Numbered from the stretch's first letter, positions 43,435 through 51,816 are shown. The stretch: DNA of 64,000 nucleotides from VFMC01 sp040380855 (GCA_040380855.1 JBEIIG010000003.1:62001-126000); one strand, 5' to 3'. Translations and numbers: made by a program. The notes: generated by a model not told the origin, from the sequence alone.

Positions 43435-44226
43435 ATAGCCCCAGTCGCGAAGCGCCTGCACGATCCGTGCCGCTGCATCACGCGGGGCGAGCACGACGCT
43501 CTCGCCACGGGTGGAGGTGCCACCAGCGTCGGTGAGGGCGCGCAGGCGGTCGAGCGCCTGGTCGCCGACGGGTGCGGCGAGGGCCCGAGCCCGCGGGCGG
43601 TAGGGGGTGACCACCGCCGCTGTCGCATGCCGACCCGCAGTCGCCGCCACCACGTGCACCGGGGCCGCCTGCGCATCGAGCAGCTGGCGCAGCCCGGCGC
43701 GCCGCAGCGTGGCCACCGAACCCTCCACCGACAACACGCACGGCGTCGGCACCTCGAGCACCTCACGCCGGCCGCCGTCGAGGCGGCGGGTGGCGCGGAT
43801 GGTGCCTGCTGTCTCGACAGCGACCAGGCCGAGCGCCTGCGCTGCGCCCAATCGGTGGGCCAGATACGCGGGCACCGAGCCGGTGCCGCGGTCGAGCGAG
43901 TAGTCGCCACACACCACCACTGATGCGCCGTTCGAGTCGAGGCGCTCGATCTCGTCGGCCAACGCGTCGGCAACGTCGCGCGACTCGGCATCGACGGGGA
44001 GGTCGATGCGCACCACCCGCGACGCACCGCACGCCACCGCCGTGCGCAGCGCCCGGTCGGCGCCCGTCGGGCCGGCGGTCATCACCACCACGGGTTCGCC
44101 CCGTTCGGCGCCGAGGGTGAGCGCGATCTCGAGCGCGGCGCGGTCGGCAGGCGACACCCCGGCGAACCGTTCGTCGTCGGGGGCGTCGGGCTGGGCGAGC
44201 CACTTCAGGCAGGCGACGATGCTCAT
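43426..44226 (-). CDS. etfB: Electron transfer flavoprotein beta subunit (FixA-like)
   Basis: A 266-residue EtfB/FixA protein: VACLKWLAQPD start, SPADRAALEIALTLG, DRALRTAVACGASRVVRI, VVCGDYSLDRGTGSVPAYLAHRLG and VLSVEGSVATLRRAGL. With EtfA it forms the FAD/AMP-containing electron carrier. It is the last gene of a fully overlapping five-gene operon (ATGA with fixX), in the order OYE, etfA, fixC, fixX, etfB. Confidence 0.88.
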   Translation of the reverse strand: MSIVACLKWLAQPDAPDDERFAGVSPADRAALEIALTLGAERGEPVVVMTAGPTGADRALRTAVACGASRVVRIDLPVDAESRDVADALADEIERLDSNGASVVVCGDYSLDRGTGSVPAYLAHRLGAAQALGLVAVETAGTIRATRRLDGGRREVLEVPTPCVLSVEGSVATLRRAGLRQLLDAQAAPVHVVAATAGRHATAAVVTPYRPRARALAAPVGDQALDRLRALTDAGGTSTRGESVVLAPRDAAARIVQALRDWGYLA

Positions 44227-44531
44227 GTGCGCCGGAACACCACGCCGTGGCCGCCGTCGGGGTAGGTCCACGTGATGGCACCCTCGCGGTTGCAGACCAG
44301 GTAGCACGTGCCGCACTCGAAACACTGCTCGTAGTTGAACACCACGCCACCGTCGCTGGTGGGGACGAACAGGTTGGCCGGGCAGGCCACCACACACTCG
44401 CGGGTGCTGCAGTCGGCGCACGCCTTGCCGTCGACCACGATGTGGGCGCGTTCGTGCACGTCGAACCGGGCCGTCGCCATGCGGTCCTGGAACGAGATCT
44501 CGGGCCAGATGCGGTCGCGCTCGATGGTCAT
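44223..44531 (-). CDS. fixX: Ferredoxin-like protein FixX
   Basis: A 102-residue 4Fe-4S protein. Cys residues occur as CADCSTRECVVACP (residues 38-51) and CFECGTCYLVC (70-80), the arrangement of FixX and of the iron-sulfur domain of ETF:quinone oxidoreductase. It works with FixC to pass electrons from EtfAB to the quinone pool. Starts and stops overlap both neighbours (ATGA), so subunit synthesis is coupled. Confidence 0.9.
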   Translation of the reverse strand: MTIERDRIWPEISFQDRMATARFDVHERAHIVVDGKACADCSTRECVVACPANLFVPTSDGGVVFNYEQCFECGTCYLVCNREGAITWTYPDGGHGVVFRRT

Positions 44532-45838
44532 CCGAAGCTCCTGAAACCGGTCCATCCGTCGCGCATCAGATCGCGGCGGCGCACACCCACGCGCTTGCGT
44601 TCGCCGGCCACGATGCGGCGCAGGCCGGGCTTGGGGTGCGGGTTGTCGACGTGGAACATCCGCTCGGCCACCCCGGTGACGAGTTCGGGATACAGGTGCT
44701 GCACCCGATCGCTCAGCACCAGTTCCGGCGCCCGGCGCAGTTTGCGGTGATCGCGCAGCACGAACGTGTCGTCGAGGCGGCGCCGATAGCCCGCCAACCC
44801 CTTCTCGGTGGTGTCGCCCGCGCTGATCGCATCGAGCGCAGCCTCACCCGCGTACATGCCGCTCGCCATCGCGAAGTTCACACCCTCGAGCCAGATGCCC
44901 GCCGCCAGGCACATCGCCGCCGCGTCGCCGGCCACGAGCAGACCGGGCCCCACCAGCTTGGGCATCATCGACAGCCCGGCTTCGGGGATCACGTGCGCCG
45001 AGTACTCCTTCAGTTCGGCACCCTCCACCAAGGGGGCGATCGCCGCGTGGGCCTTCAGGCCGGCGATGATCTCCTCGGGGCGACGCTTCTGGGCTGCCAG
45101 CTTCGGCAGTTTCAGCACCACGCCGACGGCCACGGTGTCGAGGTTGGTGTACACGAACCCGCCGCCGTTCACCCCGCCGGTGCCGCCGAGGATCTCGATG
45201 TCGACACCGTCGCGATCGCGCACACCGAAGCGCTCGTCGATCACCTCTTTCGGAAGCGCCAGCGTCTCTTTCACCCCGAGGGTGTAGTGCTTTGCGTCGA
45301 CCGAGCCGTACAGGCCGGCTTCCTTGGCGACGAAGCTGTTCACGCCGTCGCAGGCGATGACGACGTGCGCCGTGAGGTCGCCGTCGGGCCGATCGGTGCG
45401 TACGCCGATCACCCGGCCGCCGGCATCGCGCAGCAAGCCGATGACGGTGGTGCTGCACACCAGCTGTGCCCCGGCGGCTTCGGCGTGGCCGGCCAGCCAG
45501 TGGTCGAAGTCGGGACGGTACGCGGTGGCACCGTTGTAGGGCGGTGCGCCCCAGGCCTCGTTGCGGAAGTCGACGGTGAGCGCCTTGGTGTCGGTGAGCA
45601 CCATGGTCGAGCGGCGCGTCACCCACCGCTGCACCGGAGCCTCGGCCCACCACTCGGGGATGAGCGCATCGAGGATGCGTGGGTACACCACTCCGCCGTA
45701 CATGTTCTTGCTGCCCGGGAACGGCCCGCGTTCGAGCAGCACCACCGACAACCCCGCCCGCGCCAGCGTGATGGCCGCGCACGACCCTGCCGGGCCGGCG
45801 CCCACCACGATGGCGTCGACGTCGCGTCGTTCGGTCAC
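44528..45838 (-). CDS. fixC: FixC/ETF:quinone oxidoreductase-like flavoprotein
   Basis: A 436-residue FAD protein: VVGAGPAGSCAA (FAD dinucleotide motif), LERGPFPGSKNMYGGVVYP, which is the FixC signature, and GPGLLVAGDAAAMCLAAGIWLEGVNFAM near the C-terminus. It is the membrane-facing flavoprotein that accepts electrons from EtfAB and, with FixX, reduces quinone. GTG 45838 overlaps the etfA stop (GTGA). Confidence 0.92.
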   Translation of the reverse strand: MTERRDVDAIVVGAGPAGSCAAITLARAGLSVVLLERGPFPGSKNMYGGVVYPRILDALIPEWWAEAPVQRWVTRRSTMVLTDTKALTVDFRNEAWGAPPYNGATAYRPDFDHWLAGHAEAAGAQLVCSTTVIGLLRDAGGRVIGVRTDRPDGDLTAHVVIACDGVNSFVAKEAGLYGSVDAKHYTLGVKETLALPKEVIDERFGVRDRDGVDIEILGGTGGVNGGGFVYTNLDTVAVGVVLKLPKLAAQKRRPEEIIAGLKAHAAIAPLVEGAELKEYSAHVIPEAGLSMMPKLVGPGLLVAGDAAAMCLAAGIWLEGVNFAMASGMYAGEAALDAISAGDTTEKGLAGYRRRLDDTFVLRDHRKLRRAPELVLSDRVQHLYPELVTGVAERMFHVDNPHPKPGLRRIVAGERKRVGVRRRDLMRDGWTGFRSFG

Positions 45839-47097
45839 GGCCGTGCCCCGCTCGATGACGCGGCGCCAGCCGTGGTGCCGGTCGCGGTGGCCCTGGACTC
45901 GCTGGCCCCGGACTCGCTGGCCACCGGCCCGGCGGCGAGCAGGTCGACGAGGTGGGCGAGCACCTCGTTCGCATCGGCCACCACGGCGAGATCGGCCAAC
46001 TGCATCATCGGGCAGTGGGCATCGGTGTTCACGCTGATGATGTGGTCGGGGTGGCCGAGGCCACTGGTGTGCTGCACGGCACCACTCACACCGAACGCCA
46101 GGTACAACTGCGGGTCGACCACCACACCCGTCGTGCCGATCTGGCGCTCGTGTGGCACCCAGCCTCGGTCGGTGATCACCCGGGTGGCGCCGACGCTGGC
46201 ACCGATGGCACTGCCCAAGGCCGCCAGTCGGTCGAACTGCTCCGACGACGACAGCCCAGCACCGCCACCGACGATGCGGCCGGCCTCGGCGAGGTCGATC
46301 GTCGCCGGATCGGGGCCGATCACCTCCACCACGCGGGCATCGAGATGATCGGGCCGCGACGAGCCTCGAATGCCCGTCGTGCCGGTTGTGCCGGTTGTGC
46401 CGGTTGTGCCGGTTGTGCCGGCGTCGCTCACCGAGCCGAGGTCGCTCGTCTCGGCAAGGGTGATCTCGACCACGGCGGCCGGGCCGGTGCTGTCGGCCGG
46501 GTCGACACCACGGACCCCGATCTGCAGCGTGGCAACGAACGTCGACGGCGGAGCCAGGGTGTGCATCGCCAGGCCGCCACCCCGCGCCAGTACCACACGC
46601 TCGGCCGACACCTGCACGGCGCCGGCGAACAGCACCCGGTCGAGCGCCGCCGCGAGGCGAGGCGCCAGGTCGCGGCCATCGGGCGCTGCGGGCAGGACGA
46701 CGATCGGTTCCCTCACCAGGAGTGGGACGAGCGCCGCCGCCCACTGGGCCGGCTGGAACTCACCGAGTTCGAGGCAGCGCACGCTGACCTGCGCGCTGGT
46801 TCCGGCGTTGGTGGCGGCGTTGGTCCCGGTGTCGGTTCCGGTGTCGGTTCCGGCGTTGGTGGCGGCGTTGGTCCCGGTGTCGGTTCCGGCGTTGGTGGCG
46901 GCGTTGGTGGCGGCGTTGGTCCCGGTGTCGGTTCCGGTGTTGGTGCCGGCGGCAGCGGGCTCCGGGAGCCCGGCGGCAGCAGCACGTGTCCCCGTGCCTA
47001 CGAGCAGCGCCCGGCCTCCACACTCGGCCACCGCCTCGGCGGCACCGGCGGGCAGTGTGGCATCGCGGACCGGGATGAGAGCGAGCATGGTGGTCAC
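45835..47097 (-). CDS. etfA: Electron transfer flavoprotein alpha subunit with two repeat insertions
   Basis: A 420-residue EtfA/FixB protein. The C-terminal FAD domain is intact: RIVGGGAGLSSSEQF, GATRVITDRGWVPHERQIG, VSGAVQHTSGLGHPDHIISVN. The N-terminal domain is interrupted by an array of Thr/Gly/Ala/Asn residues (about 50-97, from twelve 12-bp units) and a second run, GTTGTTGTTG-like, at about 225-242 (9-bp units). Both arrays keep frame, so a functional though enlarged protein is likely. GTG 47097 overlaps the OYE stop (GTGA). Confidence 0.88.
   Translation of the reverse strand: MTTMLALIPVRDATLPAGAAEAVAECGGRALLVGTGTRAAAAGLPEPAAAGTNTGTDTGTNAATNAATNAGTDTGTNAATNAGTDTGTDTGTNAATNAGTSAQVSVRCLELGEFQPAQWAAALVPLLVREPIVVLPAAPDGRDLAPRLAAALDRVLFAGAVQVSAERVVLARGGGLAMHTLAPPSTFVATLQIGVRGVDPADSTGPAAVVEITLAETSDLGSVSDAGTTGTTGTTGTTGTTGIRGSSRPDHLDARVVEVIGPDPATIDLAEAGRIVGGGAGLSSSEQFDRLAALGSAIGASVGATRVITDRGWVPHERQIGTTGVVVDPQLYLAFGVSGAVQHTSGLGHPDHIISVNTDAHCPMMQLADLAVVADANEVLAHLVDLLAAGPVASESGASESRATATGTTAGAASSSGARP
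46372..46425. repeat. 9-bp tandem repeat inside etfA
   Basis: Six units of GCCGGTTGT type (four identical) encode the Gly/Thr run in the middle of EtfA. Confidence 0.85.
46807..46950. repeat. 12-bp tandem repeat inside etfA
   Basis: Twelve 12-bp units built from three variants (GTTGGTGGCGGC, GTTGGTCCCGGT, GTCGGTTCCGGT) encode the NAATNAGTDTG-like tract in the N-terminal domain of EtfA. Variants recur in the same order, indicating that blocks of units were duplicated. Confidence 0.9.
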
Positions 47098-49199
47098 CTG
47101 ACGGCGGCTCCGGCGCGTTCGCCTTCCACCACCGCGGCATGGGCGCGGCGGGGGGCCACACAATCACCTGCCCGTTCGACGCTCACCCCGGCTGACTTCA
47201 GGTCGTGGTAGAGCCACTCCACCGGGTTCCCGGGCACGGCCAGCACCACCCAGTCGAAGCGGCGGGTCTGGTTGGTGCCGGTGGGGTGATGCAGCAGGGT
47301 GAGTTCGTTGCCGGCGATGCCCATCGGTACGAGGTCGGTGCTCTGCACGATGCCCTTGGCCGATGCACGCATCCACCAGTTCTCCATGTCGAGCGTGACG
47401 CCGAGATCTTGGCCCACCACCATGCCGGGCGTGACGATCTCGACCGTGCAGCCGCGGTCGGCCAGCAGTTCGGCGACGCTCGTGGCGTGATGGAATCCGA
47501 TCTCGTCGACCACCACGACATCGCCGTGCGGGTCGGCCGCGCCGGTGAGCACATCGCGCACGTCGCACACGTTCGGTGCGTCGACGGGTGCCCACCACGG
47601 ACGCTGCGGCTCGGCCCCGGTGGCGACGATCACGTGGTCGGGGGCCTTCTCGGCGACGAAGCCGGGCCAGACGCCGACGCCGTACTCGATGGACACGCCG
47701 AGCCGGCGGCACTCGGTGAGTTGGTTGCGGACGATGTCGCCGAACTCGGCCCGGTTGGGCACACTGGCCGCCAGCCGAACCTGGCCGCCCGCCTGGGCTT
47801 CCTTCTCGTACACCGTCACCTGATGACCCGCCCGTGCGGCGCTGATGGCGGCCTGCAGGCCGGCCGGCCCGGCGCCCACGACCATTACGTTTCTGGGGCT
47901 GTGGGTGGCCTGGTTATTCGTGGCAGACGAGGTGCTCGTGGAGTTCGCTGCGTTCGCTGCGTTCGTGGTGCTCGCTGCGTTCGTGGTGCTCGCTGCGTTC
48001 GTGGTGCTCGTGGCGCTTCGGGCCGACCCGCCCTGCTGCCTCGCTGCGGTCTTGGCTGTCAGCTCCACCGACCGGGCTGCATACTCGGCCTCGCGGCCCG
48101 TCCGTGGGTTCTCGATGCACCCGAGCCAGCGGTTCAGGCCCATCCGACCGACGCACTCCTGGTTGCAGCTGAGGCACAGGCGGATCTCGTCGGTGGCGCC
48201 GGCCCGAGCCTTGGCGGCGAAGTCGGGGTCGGCGATCTGGCCGCGCACGATCCCCACCAGGTCGCAGTGTCCTTCGGCGAGCGCCCGCTCGGCCTGGAGC
48301 GGATCCTTGAACCGGCCCACACCCACGACGGGCAGGTCGACCGCTTTGCGGAACGCACTGGGGATGAACAGCGCATACCCGGGTGGGATGTGCATGCTCG
48401 CCTCGATCATGAACAGACTGGCCGTCGCCACGCCGATCGAGGTGTTGATGTAGTCGACATGGCCGGTGGCCTCGACGATGCGGGCGATCTCGACGGCGTC
48501 GTCGATGGTGGTGCCGCCCTCGATCAGTTCGTCACCGCAGATGCGTACCCCGAGTGCCAACCGGTTACCGATCACCCGCCGCACCGCGGCGACGATCTCG
48601 GTGAGCAGCCGGGCCCGGTTGGCGATGCTGCCGCCGTAGGCATCGGTGCGCTTGTTCGTGGCGGGCGACAGGAAGCCGCGCACGATCGACGAGTGGCTGC
48701 ACTGCAGTTCGATGCCGTCGAACCCACCTTCGGCGCAGTGCTCGGCCACCAGTGCGTAGCCGGCGATGATCTCGTCGATCTCGGCCTGGTCGACCGCCTT
48801 GGGCACCTCACGGAACAGGGGATCGGCCACCGCCGAAGGGGCCCACACCGGCAGCCGTGAATACATCGAGCTGGCCTGGCCGCCGTTGTGGTTGATCTGG
48901 GCGAAGATCGGCGTGCGGTGCCGGTGCACTGCATCGGTGATCGCTCGGTACCCGGGGATGACATCGCGATGGAAGCCGTGGATCAGTTTCTCGTACGGCC
49001 AGTCGGTGGGGTGGGTGCTGTGCTCTTCGGTGATGATCAGGCCGGCGCCTCCGGCGGCACGGGCGGCGTAGTAGGCGGCGTGCTGCTCGGTCGGCTTGCC
49101 GTCGCGCGCATAGTTGGTGAGGTGCGCCGAGAAGACGATGCGATTCCGCGTCGAAACCGGGCCCAACTCGAGCGGGTTCCACAGGTACCGGTACGCCAT
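47094..49199 (-). CDS. FadH/OYE family NADH:flavin oxidoreductase (mycofactocin-associated type)
   Basis: A 701-residue protein like 2,4-dienoyl-CoA reductase/trimethylamine dehydrogenase. An N-terminal OYE TIM barrel (NPLELGPVSTRNRIVFSAH, QINHNGGQ, CSHSSIVRGFLSP) is followed by the 4Fe-4S Cys at 342, 345, 349 and 361 and an FAD/NAD domain (VVGAGPAGLQAAISAARAG). A repetitive Ser/Thr/Asn/Ala linker (residues 390-436) separates the domains. Members of this branch are known neighbours of mycofactocin genes, and here it heads the Etf/Fix operon near mftE and mftF. TAGAGT (49211-49206) ends 6 nt before the ATG. Probable route: substrate to this flavoenzyme to EtfAB to FixCX to quinone. Confidence 0.88.
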   Translation of the reverse strand: MAYRYLWNPLELGPVSTRNRIVFSAHLTNYARDGKPTEQHAAYYAARAAGGAGLIITEEHSTHPTDWPYEKLIHGFHRDVIPGYRAITDAVHRHRTPIFAQINHNGGQASSMYSRLPVWAPSAVADPLFREVPKAVDQAEIDEIIAGYALVAEHCAEGGFDGIELQCSHSSIVRGFLSPATNKRTDAYGGSIANRARLLTEIVAAVRRVIGNRLALGVRICGDELIEGGTTIDDAVEIARIVEATGHVDYINTSIGVATASLFMIEASMHIPPGYALFIPSAFRKAVDLPVVGVGRFKDPLQAERALAEGHCDLVGIVRGQIADPDFAAKARAGATDEIRLCLSCNQECVGRMGLNRWLGCIENPRTGREAEYAARSVELTAKTAARQQGGSARSATSTTNAASTTNAASTTNAANAANSTSTSSATNNQATHSPRNVMVVGAGPAGLQAAISAARAGHQVTVYEKEAQAGGQVRLAASVPNRAEFGDIVRNQLTECRRLGVSIEYGVGVWPGFVAEKAPDHVIVATGAEPQRPWWAPVDAPNVCDVRDVLTGAADPHGDVVVVDEIGFHHATSVAELLADRGCTVEIVTPGMVVGQDLGVTLDMENWWMRASAKGIVQSTDLVPMGIAGNELTLLHHPTGTNQTRRFDWVVLAVPGNPVEWLYHDLKSAGVSVERAGDCVAPRRAHAAVVEGERAGAAVR
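47959..48012. repeat. 18-bp tandem repeat in the OYE linker
   Basis: Three units of GCGTTCGTGGTGCTCGCT (last with one change) plus flanking partial copies encode the AASTTN linker between the iron-sulfur and FAD domains. Confidence 0.85.
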
Positions 49200-49268
49200 G
49201 GCAGCACTCTAGGGGTCACCCCATCGGCCCGTCCTGCCCAGCCCCACCCACGACACGTGTCCTGTGTC

Positions 49269-49404
49269 GGGTTGCCGGGTTGCCGGGTTGCCGGGTTGCC
49301 GGGTTGCCGGGTTGCCGGGTTGCCGGGTTGCCGGATTGCCGGACTGCCGGATTGCCGGATTGCCGGACTGCCGGATTGTTGGGTCGTCGGGTCGTCGGGT
49401 CGCT
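49269..49404. repeat. 8-bp tandem array, 17 units
   Basis: Seventeen contiguous octamers: eight identical GGGTTGCC, then GGATTGCC/GGACTGCC variants, then GGGTCGTC types. The array fills most of the 230-bp gap between the PGPGW gene and the OYE operon promoter; nothing else is seen in the gap besides the OYE -10 box. There are no unique spacers, so it is not a CRISPR. Confidence 0.95.
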
Positions 49405-49429
49405 GACGCAACCGGTGGTGCGTCGCAGG

Positions 49430-49909
49430 TCAGGCGGTCGGGTCGGGTACGTCGTCTCTCGTCGGCACCATCTCCGGCCGGGCGGCCTTGCCGTCGATCC
49501 AGCGCTGCACTCGCGGGACGAGCGTCGCCAGACCCACCACGCCGGCTACCGCCACCGACAGACCGGCGAGGCGGTAGTCGCCGACGAACATGGCCACGAT
49601 GCCACCGCCGGTGATCATCGCCAGCGCCGAGAGCGCCAAGGCCACCTTGCCGGCCCGATTGTTGGTGACCTTCGACGCCGCTGCTGCCGCCGTGCTGGTG
49701 GTGCGGTCGAGCGCACGCTCGGCCCAGGCGAACTCAGTGGCCAGGATGGCGAAGCCGAGGATGATGACGATGAACCCCGGGCCGGGGAGTACCAGCATCG
49801 TCACCCCTGCTCCGAGAACACCGAGGCCGGCGAGGAGAACCGCCAGCCGCTTGGTGTTGCGCCCGAACCAGCGCAGAAGCTCCGACAGGGGATGAAGATT
49901 CAGGCCCAT
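49430..49909 (-). CDS. PGPGW family membrane protein
   Basis: A 159-residue protein with helices around KRLAVLLAGLGVLGAGVTMLVL, the family hallmark PGPGFIVIILGFAILATEFAWA, and two helices in the C-terminal half. The family (TIGR02611-like) has no known function. TAGCCT (49921-49916) ends 6 nt before the ATG. Confidence 0.85.
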   Translation of the reverse strand: MGLNLHPLSELLRWFGRNTKRLAVLLAGLGVLGAGVTMLVLPGPGFIVIILGFAILATEFAWAERALDRTTSTAAAAASKVTNNRAGKVALALSALAMITGGGIVAMFVGDYRLAGLSVAVAGVVGLATLVPRVQRWIDGKAARPEMVPTRDDVPDPTA

Positions 49910-50056
49910 GACCCAAGGCTACGAACGCACCGCACGGTTCGCGCTGCGCGGGTCGACGAGCGGGTCGACAAGCACGTCGACGAGCGGGTCGGCGAGCGCG
50001 TCGATGACGATGTCGGCGACGGTCTGACGGTGGCACGCCGTTCCAGCCCGCCGGCT

Positions 50057-51520
50057 TCATGTCCATTGGTGTGCCGGAGGTCCGTTGGCCATGAGCGGTG
50101 TGCCGTCTCGTGCGCGGATGGTGAGGCTGCGGTCGGGTGCGAGCGTGAGGTGCCAGCCCTCTTGGTGGAGTCGGTCGTGGTGGTGTCGGCAGAGTGGGAG
50201 CAGGTTGACCAGGTTGGTGTTGCCGCCGTGTTCCCAGTGGTGGATGTGGTGTGCTTCGGTGATCGACACGTGTCGTGCGCAGCCGGGCACAGCGCAGGTT
50301 CGGTACATGGCGCGCAGGGCGCGTCGTTGTCGGGTGCTGGCGTGTCGTCGGCTGCGGCGGTGATCGAGCGTGACGGGTCGGGCGAGCGACTCGGTGATCT
50401 GGTCGTAGCTGGCGACGGGGTCGCCCTGGGTGATGACGACGCCGTCGCGGTTGACGACGACCGGTACGAATCGTGCGCGGGTGGCGATGGTGCGGATGGT
50501 GTCGATGGGGAGGTCGATGCCGGGGCCGCAATCGACGTGCGAGTGCTGGTGCCTGCCGTGCTCGTAGGTCTGCTGGTCGATCACCACGATCACTTCCGGT
50601 TTCCCGACCGGACCTGCTGCGCCGGTGATGAGATCGATGAGTGCGTGGGCGCGGAGCCAGTCGAGTGCGTCGAGCGGATCGGTGGGACATTCGGGTGGGC
50701 GGGGTAGCGCGAGGCGTGTCTGGAGTCGATCGTTGAGCTGGTGCACGAACACGGCACCGCGCTCGGGATCGAGTGTGAGGGATGCTTTGACCATGCCGGT
50801 GTTCGGGTCGGTCCACACCCTGCAACGGGTGTCGCGTTTCTGGCGTTCGAGCCGTTGTTTGCCGTCGTCGGTTTCGATGAGTCGGATCTCGCGTTGCAAC
50901 CAGCCTCGGAACTGTTCGACCGTGGCGCGTTGCGCGACGGCGCGGGCGACGAGGTCGGCTTCCAACGCGCGCAACACGGGCCGCAATCGTGGTTCCAGGG
51001 AGCGGACTGCGGTGGTGAACGCGTCGAGATGCTCACCCGACAAGCAGCCCTCATCCATCGATGCTTTCAGTTCGGGTGCCTGCGCCGCCTGAGCAGCGCG
51101 CTCAAGCGCGCGTCCGGCGCCACCTGCTGAACGGCCCGTGGCGCGGGCGTTGATCGCGGCCGGATCGACCCCCGGACGCTGCGCAGCGAGTTGACGGAGC
51201 CGTTGGTTGAGGTCGATCTCGCGGGCCTGCAGGAACCGTTGCAGGCCGGCCACATCGGACAGCACGGCAGCCACCTCGACATCGTCGAGTGTTGCGACGT
51301 CGGTGGACACGACCCGACCGAACCGGGCGACCAACGACGACCCGCCATGTGCCGGACAGCCGCCCGACACACCTGTCGAACCGCTGCCGGCGCTGCCACC
51401 GATCGAGAGCGCCGGGTCCGACAGGGCCGACGGGGCCGACGGGGCGGCAGCGGGAACGGACGACGCGTCCAGTGGCATACCGCTGTCGAACACTGACAAC
51501 TGACCTGCATCCACGCGCAC
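50057..51520 (-). CDS. DUF222-HNH endonuclease (13E12-type), SOS-controlled
   Basis: A 487-residue protein: an Ala/Ser/Pro-rich N-terminus, a central DUF222 region (EREIDLNQRLRQLA-type ARGINE-rich helices, LKASMDEGCLSGEHLDAF, LARPVTLDHRRSRR) and a C-terminal HNH nuclease (CAVPGCARHVSITEAHHI, HHWEHGGNTNLVNLLPLC, HHHDRLH). The His, Asn and His of the HNH core and the Cys pairs for structural zinc are present. Members of the mycobacterial 13E12 family are known LexA targets, and a perfect LexA box lies in the promoter of this gene. GTG 51520 follows a run of G; GTG 51514 is an alternative. Confidence 0.88.
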   Translation of the reverse strand: MRVDAGQLSVFDSGMPLDASSVPAAAPSAPSALSDPALSIGGSAGSGSTGVSGGCPAHGGSSLVARFGRVVSTDVATLDDVEVAAVLSDVAGLQRFLQAREIDLNQRLRQLAAQRPGVDPAAINARATGRSAGGAGRALERAAQAAQAPELKASMDEGCLSGEHLDAFTTAVRSLEPRLRPVLRALEADLVARAVAQRATVEQFRGWLQREIRLIETDDGKQRLERQKRDTRCRVWTDPNTGMVKASLTLDPERGAVFVHQLNDRLQTRLALPRPPECPTDPLDALDWLRAHALIDLITGAAGPVGKPEVIVVIDQQTYEHGRHQHSHVDCGPGIDLPIDTIRTIATRARFVPVVVNRDGVVITQGDPVASYDQITESLARPVTLDHRRSRRHASTRQRRALRAMYRTCAVPGCARHVSITEAHHIHHWEHGGNTNLVNLLPLCRHHHDRLHQEGWHLTLAPDRSLTIRARDGTPLMANGPPAHQWT

Positions 51521-51626
51521 CCCCCCCCTGCGCCCACACCAGCAGGCGACCAGCGATCAACCGAACGAGCGGAAACCCGACGGACGGGTTCGATCCGGTT
51601 CCGAGGGGAAGATCGGAACGCCGCCA

Positions 51627-51655
51627 ACCCTAATCGAACACCTGTTCGATGTCAA
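51627..51655 (-). promoter_or_regulatory. Promoter of the HNH gene
   Basis: On the minus strand TTGACA (51655-51650) and TAGGGT (51632-51627) are 17 bp apart. Transcription would start near 51620, giving a leader of about 100 nt. The 296-bp gap 51521-51816 also contains a 15-bp GC-rich repeat (about 51740-51795) beyond the promoter. Confidence 0.7.
51634..51649. promoter_or_regulatory. LexA (SOS) box
   Basis: TCGAACACCTGTTCGA is a perfect TCGAAC-N4-GTTCGA palindrome, the actinobacterial SOS consensus, flanked by a further A/T pair. It occupies 16 of the 17 spacer bases between the -35 and -10 of the HNH promoter, ideal for repression by LexA. Confidence 0.85.
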
Positions 51656-51816
51656 CCTCGACGGCGAAGATCTCTCCGGAAGGCGGGAATCGGCAAGAGG
51701 GGTACCCGATCGGCGTTGTTCAGAGGCGGTGGCGCCGCCCGTACGCTGCCTCGCCGTGCGCCGCCTCGCCGTGCGCCGCCTCGTGGTCCGCCGCCTCGGC
51801 GCCCGACTGGCGCAGC

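Noticed and set aside
49269..49404. CRISPR array
   Set aside because: Units are contiguous 8-mers without spacers, and no cas genes are present.
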